This document shows positions 60,890 through 64,000 of a DNA stretch of 64,000 bases, piece by piece. The translations under genes and the position numbers were made by a program. The DNA lies in assembly GCF_000614145.1 (NCBI RefSeq), contig NZ_BAKK01000015.1, positions 1 to 64,000 on the forward strand. The letters are read 5' to 3'. The notes beneath the pieces are model-generated. The model had not been told where the DNA came from. It saw only the letters and a program-made list of their open reading frames with translations, and made no database searches. The stretch comes from Bacteroides faecichinchillae JCM 17102. Lineage in GTDB: Bacteria > Bacteroidota > Bacteroidia > Bacteroidales > Bacteroidaceae. How positions within the stretch are numbered: the stretch's first letter is position 1; each line of letters starts with the position of its first letter.

Positions 60890-61675
60890 ATGGAACCAAT
60901 GCAAAGAAAATCTTCTGCTACAGGCTTTTCCGGTAAAATTCTGATAGCTTCCCTTTTTATTATTTCGGGAATATTGTTGTTTGCTCGTAATGTAGGATGG
61001 ATCACTACTGATTTATTCGATATTATTGTATCCTGGTACTCCTTATTAATTATACTGGGTGTTTATTCGATGTTTCGCCACCATATTATTAGCGGATTAA
61101 TCTTATTGCTGATAGGAGTTTACTTTTTGCTTGGAGGACTTTCGTGTCTACCGGAAAATGCTCAAGCAATGATATGGCCTGTGGCATTGATCATAGTAGG
61201 TATTCTTTTTCTTTTCAAATCTCGTCGCATGGGGCCTTGGGGACATGGACCTATGGCACATCATCATAGAGAATGGATGAGACATAAGAGAAGACCGGGG
61301 ATGAATTTTATGGAGAACCAACAGCAAAGTGAATCGGTTGATGGTTTCCTCCGTTCTGAAAATGTTTGGGGGACAGCACGACATGCTGTACTTGATGAAC
61401 TTTTCAAAGGAGCGACAGTACACACTTCTTTTGGGGGGACTACGATTGATTTACGGCATACGCATCTTGCACCAGGAGAAACCTACATTGATTTGGACTG
61501 TAGCTGGGGAGGAGTTGAAATTTATGTTCCTTCTGATTGGAAAGTTCTGTTCAAATGCAACACTTTCTTTGGAGGATGTGATGATAAACGTTGGCAGGAC
61601 GGGAAAATAAATAAAGAATGTATATTGGTGATTCGGGGAACACTTTCTTTCGGAGGCATCGAGGTTAAAGACTAA
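60890..61675 (+). CDS. LiaF-like membrane protein
   Basis: 261 residues. Four N-terminal membrane helices (LIASLFIISGILLFARNVG, LLIILGVYSMFRHHIISG, LILLLIGVYFLLGG, MIWPVALIIVGILFLF) of the DUF5668/LiaI-LiaF type, a His/Met-rich linker (GHGPMAHHHREWMRH), then a beta-helical domain like LiaF-C (FKGATVHTSFGGTTIDLRH, LDCSWGGVEIYVPSDW, NTFFGGCDDKR). LiaF homologues sense or damp envelope stress signalling. It is 3 bases from a LytTR regulator, so the two likely form one signalling unit. Confidence 0.78.
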   Translation: MEPMQRKSSATGFSGKILIASLFIISGILLFARNVGWITTDLFDIIVSWYSLLIILGVYSMFRHHIISGLILLLIGVYFLLGGLSCLPENAQAMIWPVALIIVGILFLFKSRRMGPWGHGPMAHHHREWMRHKRRPGMNFMENQQQSESVDGFLRSENVWGTARHAVLDELFKGATVHTSFGGTTIDLRHTHLAPGETYIDLDCSWGGVEIYVPSDWKVLFKCNTFFGGCDDKRWQDGKINKECILVIRGTLSFGGIEVKD

Positions 61676-61678
61676 AAT

Positions 61679-62491
61679 ATGAAAGTACATCCGATTATAG
61701 ATTATCCTTACCGTTGGATTCCTATATTGGCACTGGGACTGATTCTTGTAATTATTCAAGTGGTTATGATGTCCGGATATGCCGGAGTCGATTATGTACC
61801 TGCTGTGATAGATGGTATTGCAACAATTGGTTGGTTGATGGCATTAGGTTATCTGGCATGGTTTGTCGTGGGATTTGTTTCTGTGCTGCAGGCTGAGGTG
61901 ATTGTGCTAGTTACAGGTATTCTGATTTGGTTGGCTGGCAGTTTCATGGTTTGTGATGTGATGGAACGTATTATAGGTATTACTTATACATCTTTTGCAC
62001 CGACAATCCCTTTTCGCTTATTATTTGGTATTCCTATTTGGATGGTAATTCTTCTTTGGTATCGTTTGATAGTGGCAAATGAAGAAGTTCAAAATCAGGA
62101 AATGACAAAGGAGACTATTGTTTCACGATTGGAAGAAGGACTTGAGCCACCTAAAGTTGAGTTGATAGATCGTATTACAGTCAAAGATGGTTCTCGTATT
62201 CACCTGATCACGACTGATGAATTAATTTATATCCAAGCTTGTGGAGACTACGTAATGTTGGTCACTCCTTCAGGCGAATATGTGAAGGAGCAAACGATGA
62301 AATATTTTGAGACTCATTTGCCACAAGAAATATTTGTTCGTATTCATCGTTCAACGATTGTCAATGTGACACAGATTTCACGTGTAGAACTTTTTGGAAA
62401 AGAAACTTATCAATTGCTGTTGAAAAATGGAGTAAAACTTCGAGTAAGTCTTTCGGGTTATAGATTGTTGAAAGAACGATTGGGATTATAG
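61679..62491 (+). CDS. Membrane-bound LytTR transcription regulator
   Basis: 270 residues. Four predicted N-terminal membrane helices to about residue 130, a linker (EEVQNQEMTKETIVSRLEEG), and a C-terminal LytTR DNA-binding domain: ITTDELIYIQACGDYVMLVT, TMKYFETHLPQEIFVRIHRS, TIVNVTQISRVELFGKETYQ. There is no receiver domain or kinase partner beside it; the signal presumably enters through its own membrane part or the LiaF-like neighbour 3 bases upstream. Likely autoregulatory with that gene. Confidence 0.85.
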   Translation: MKVHPIIDYPYRWIPILALGLILVIIQVVMMSGYAGVDYVPAVIDGIATIGWLMALGYLAWFVVGFVSVLQAEVIVLVTGILIWLAGSFMVCDVMERIIGITYTSFAPTIPFRLLFGIPIWMVILLWYRLIVANEEVQNQEMTKETIVSRLEEGLEPPKVELIDRITVKDGSRIHLITTDELIYIQACGDYVMLVTPSGEYVKEQTMKYFETHLPQEIFVRIHRSTIVNVTQISRVELFGKETYQLLLKNGVKLRVSLSGYRLLKERLGL

Positions 62492-62633
62492 TTTTAAGTA
62501 TTGAGAGACTTCTCATACTATTTTGAAACCTTATTTTTTCGAGTACATTAGTAAAAGTATAGAGATATTGTCTTCTTAAGTCATATGTGTAAAAGCTTAA
62601 TTTTTTCTTTCTTCAACTCTGATAAGAATATTA

Positions 62634-62665
62634 CAATGGGAGATACAGAAAATGCACTCCCATTG
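62634..62665. terminator. 9-bp hairpin between convergent genes
   Basis: CAATGGGAG (62634-62642) pairs exactly with CTCCCATTG (62657-62665). It stands between the LytTR gene and the convergent WG-repeat gene and could end either; there is no strong T run. The rest of 62492-62633 shows nothing. Confidence 0.5.
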
Positions 62666-62688
62666 ATCATTATTCTTTGAGTGAATTA

Positions 62689-63824
62689 TTAAACTTCATT
62701 ACCCATCTCATCAATAAATATCATTTTATTATTTCTTTGTGCTTTAGCACGACCATTATGAAATTTTCCGATATAGTTATATTCAACTGGAACAATAATC
62801 TTTCCTGTAGAATTGATGATTCCTTGTTTCTTGCCTTTATGTACGTGGGCACGATTGTTTTCAAAATTTCCAATATGAGTATATTCAATCGGAACAATAA
62901 CTTTTCCTTCTGAATCGATTATCCCTATTTTTCCGTCTTTATATACACGAGCACGATTGTTCTCAAAATTTCCGATATTAGTGTATTCTATTGGAATGAT
63001 AACTTTTCCTTCAGAATTAATAATTCCAATTTTTCCGTCTTTATATGCACGAGTACGATTGTTTTCAAAATTTCCGATATTAGTGTATTCAGTTGGAATA
63101 ATAACCTTTCCTTCAGAATCAATAATTCCAATTTTCCCGTCTTTATAAGCCCGGCGCGGTTATTCTCGAAATTTCCGATATTAGTATATTCAGTTGGAAT
63201 AATAACCTTTCCTTCAGAATCAATAATTCCAATCTTTCCGTTTTTATATGCTCGAGCACGGTTGTTTTCAAAGTTTCCAATATTAGTATATTCAATTGGA
63301 ATAATAACTTTTCCTTCAGAATCAATAATTCCAATCTTTCCGTCTTTATAAGCCCGAGCACGATTGTTCTTAAAGTTCCCAATATTAGTATATTCAATCG
63401 GAATAATAACCTTTCCTTCAGAATTGATAATTCCTAATTTCTTGTCTTTATAAGCTCGGGCACGATTGTTCTCAAAATTTCCGATATGAGAATATTCTAG
63501 AGGGATAACAATTTTACCATTAATATCTATTGCTCCATATTTCCCACTCTCATATTGTTCTTTTTTATGTTCCAAATTAATCAAAGGAAAAATCAGAGAG
63601 TTATTGTCATTTTCTGTTTTTCTCCATGTACCGTGTTGAGCTACTTTTGCTATATTATTTTTAAACTTATAAATCACGTCATAAATGGGTTCGGTTACCT
63701 TTTTTTGATTGACAATAAGACCATATTTTCCTTTTTCCGAATAAACATCAATTTTTTGAGCTTTCAAGAATGAAGAAATGGTGAATAGCATAATCATGCT
63801 GATAAAGAATAATTTTTTTTCCAT
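62689..63824 (-). CDS. WG-repeat protein, one apparent frameshift
   Basis: Exported protein of about 378 residues after repair (signal peptide SSFLKAQ), made almost wholly of 34-residue WG-type repeats. The unit has the pattern KIGIIDSEGKVIIPIEY, then TNIGNFENNRARAYKDG; eight or nine copies are seen, the first ones and the last being most diverged. The frame breaks at 63153-63154, where one more C on the coding strand keeps the repeats going to a natural stop after DEMGNEV at 62689. WG repeats form beta-propeller-like or solenoid surfaces thought to mediate binding. Role unknown. 63825-64000 upstream holds no gene I can see. Confidence 0.8.
62780..63500 (-). repeat. 102-bp tandem DNA repeats within the WG gene
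   Basis: The repeat unit is 102 bases (34 codons). The central copies, for example around 63110, 63212 and 63314, differ by only a few bases, which points to recent duplication or conversion and makes the region prone to copy-number change. Confidence 0.75.
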
Positions 63825-64000
63825 ATAATCTAAGTATTAGTTTCCTATTGGCAGAATTAAGTTAATGTATATTCAACTCGGTCAATAAGCTTTGTTTTAT
63901 CTTATTTATCTCTTGTAGGATTGTAGACATACGGTTTCACTGTTTGATAGATAAATAAAATTACGATTTACTTCTCTATTTTGAACTCTGTTTTTTATTT

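Overview
The window looks like chromosomal DNA of a gut Bacteroides, probably of the B. thetaiotaomicron / B. ovatus group. It has SusC/SusD pairs and many exported glycoside hydrolases in polysaccharide-utilisation-locus (PUL) order, -7 boxes of the Bacteroides type TAnnTTTG, lipobox lipoproteins, a murF-alr fusion and a minimal TatA-TatC system. No rRNA, tRNA or CRISPR array was seen.

Region 1 (1-13409, + strand) is the first enzyme arm of a PUL: a GH38 alpha-mannosidase (cut by the window edge), a GH92 alpha-mannosidase, a GH2 enzyme with an F5/8C module, an esterase, an SGNH hydrolase and a GH78 alpha-L-rhamnosidase. Region 2 (13410-18750) is a scar zone: a decayed TlpA-like thioredoxin gene, a membrane-anchored HIRAN protein, a DASS carboxylate transporter, and nested remains of an ISL3-like and an IS21-like element. 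Region 3 (18927-30299, + strand) is the uptake apparatus in the order SusD, two lipoproteins, SusC, SusD, SusC. Region 4 (30454-41027, + strand) is a second enzyme operon: sialate-O-acetylesterase-like protein, two GH92s, GH130, GH43 and a second SGNH hydrolase. It has its own promoter and terminator. The enzyme set fits a decorated alpha-mannan, such as a fungal wall mannan or rhamnomannan with beta-1,2-mannose, rhamnose, ester and possibly phosphodiester substituents. One GH92 carries Gln where its two paralogues have the presumed acid Glu.

Region 5 (41150-54607) is housekeeping: trkH, trkA and dxs on the minus strand, then GSCFA, murF-alr, tatA, tatC and a large Dna2-like nuclease-helicase on the plus strand. 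The dxs/GSCFA gap holds two abutting periodic repeat arrays. Region 6 (54979-59340, minus) is a uronate operon: an orphan galactitol-type PTS EIIC, a KduI with a signal peptide and an ExuT-like transporter. Region 7 (59884-63824) holds a TonB-C/plug protein, a LiaF-like/LytTR regulatory pair and a WG-repeat protein.

About 18 gene interruptions, including some in dxs, tatC and trkA's neighbour operon, can each be repaired by adding one or two bases, nearly always to a short homopolymer. I read them as sequencing or assembly errors and annotate those genes as single CDSs. The TlpA gene and the IS genes are damaged in other ways and look like true pseudogenes.
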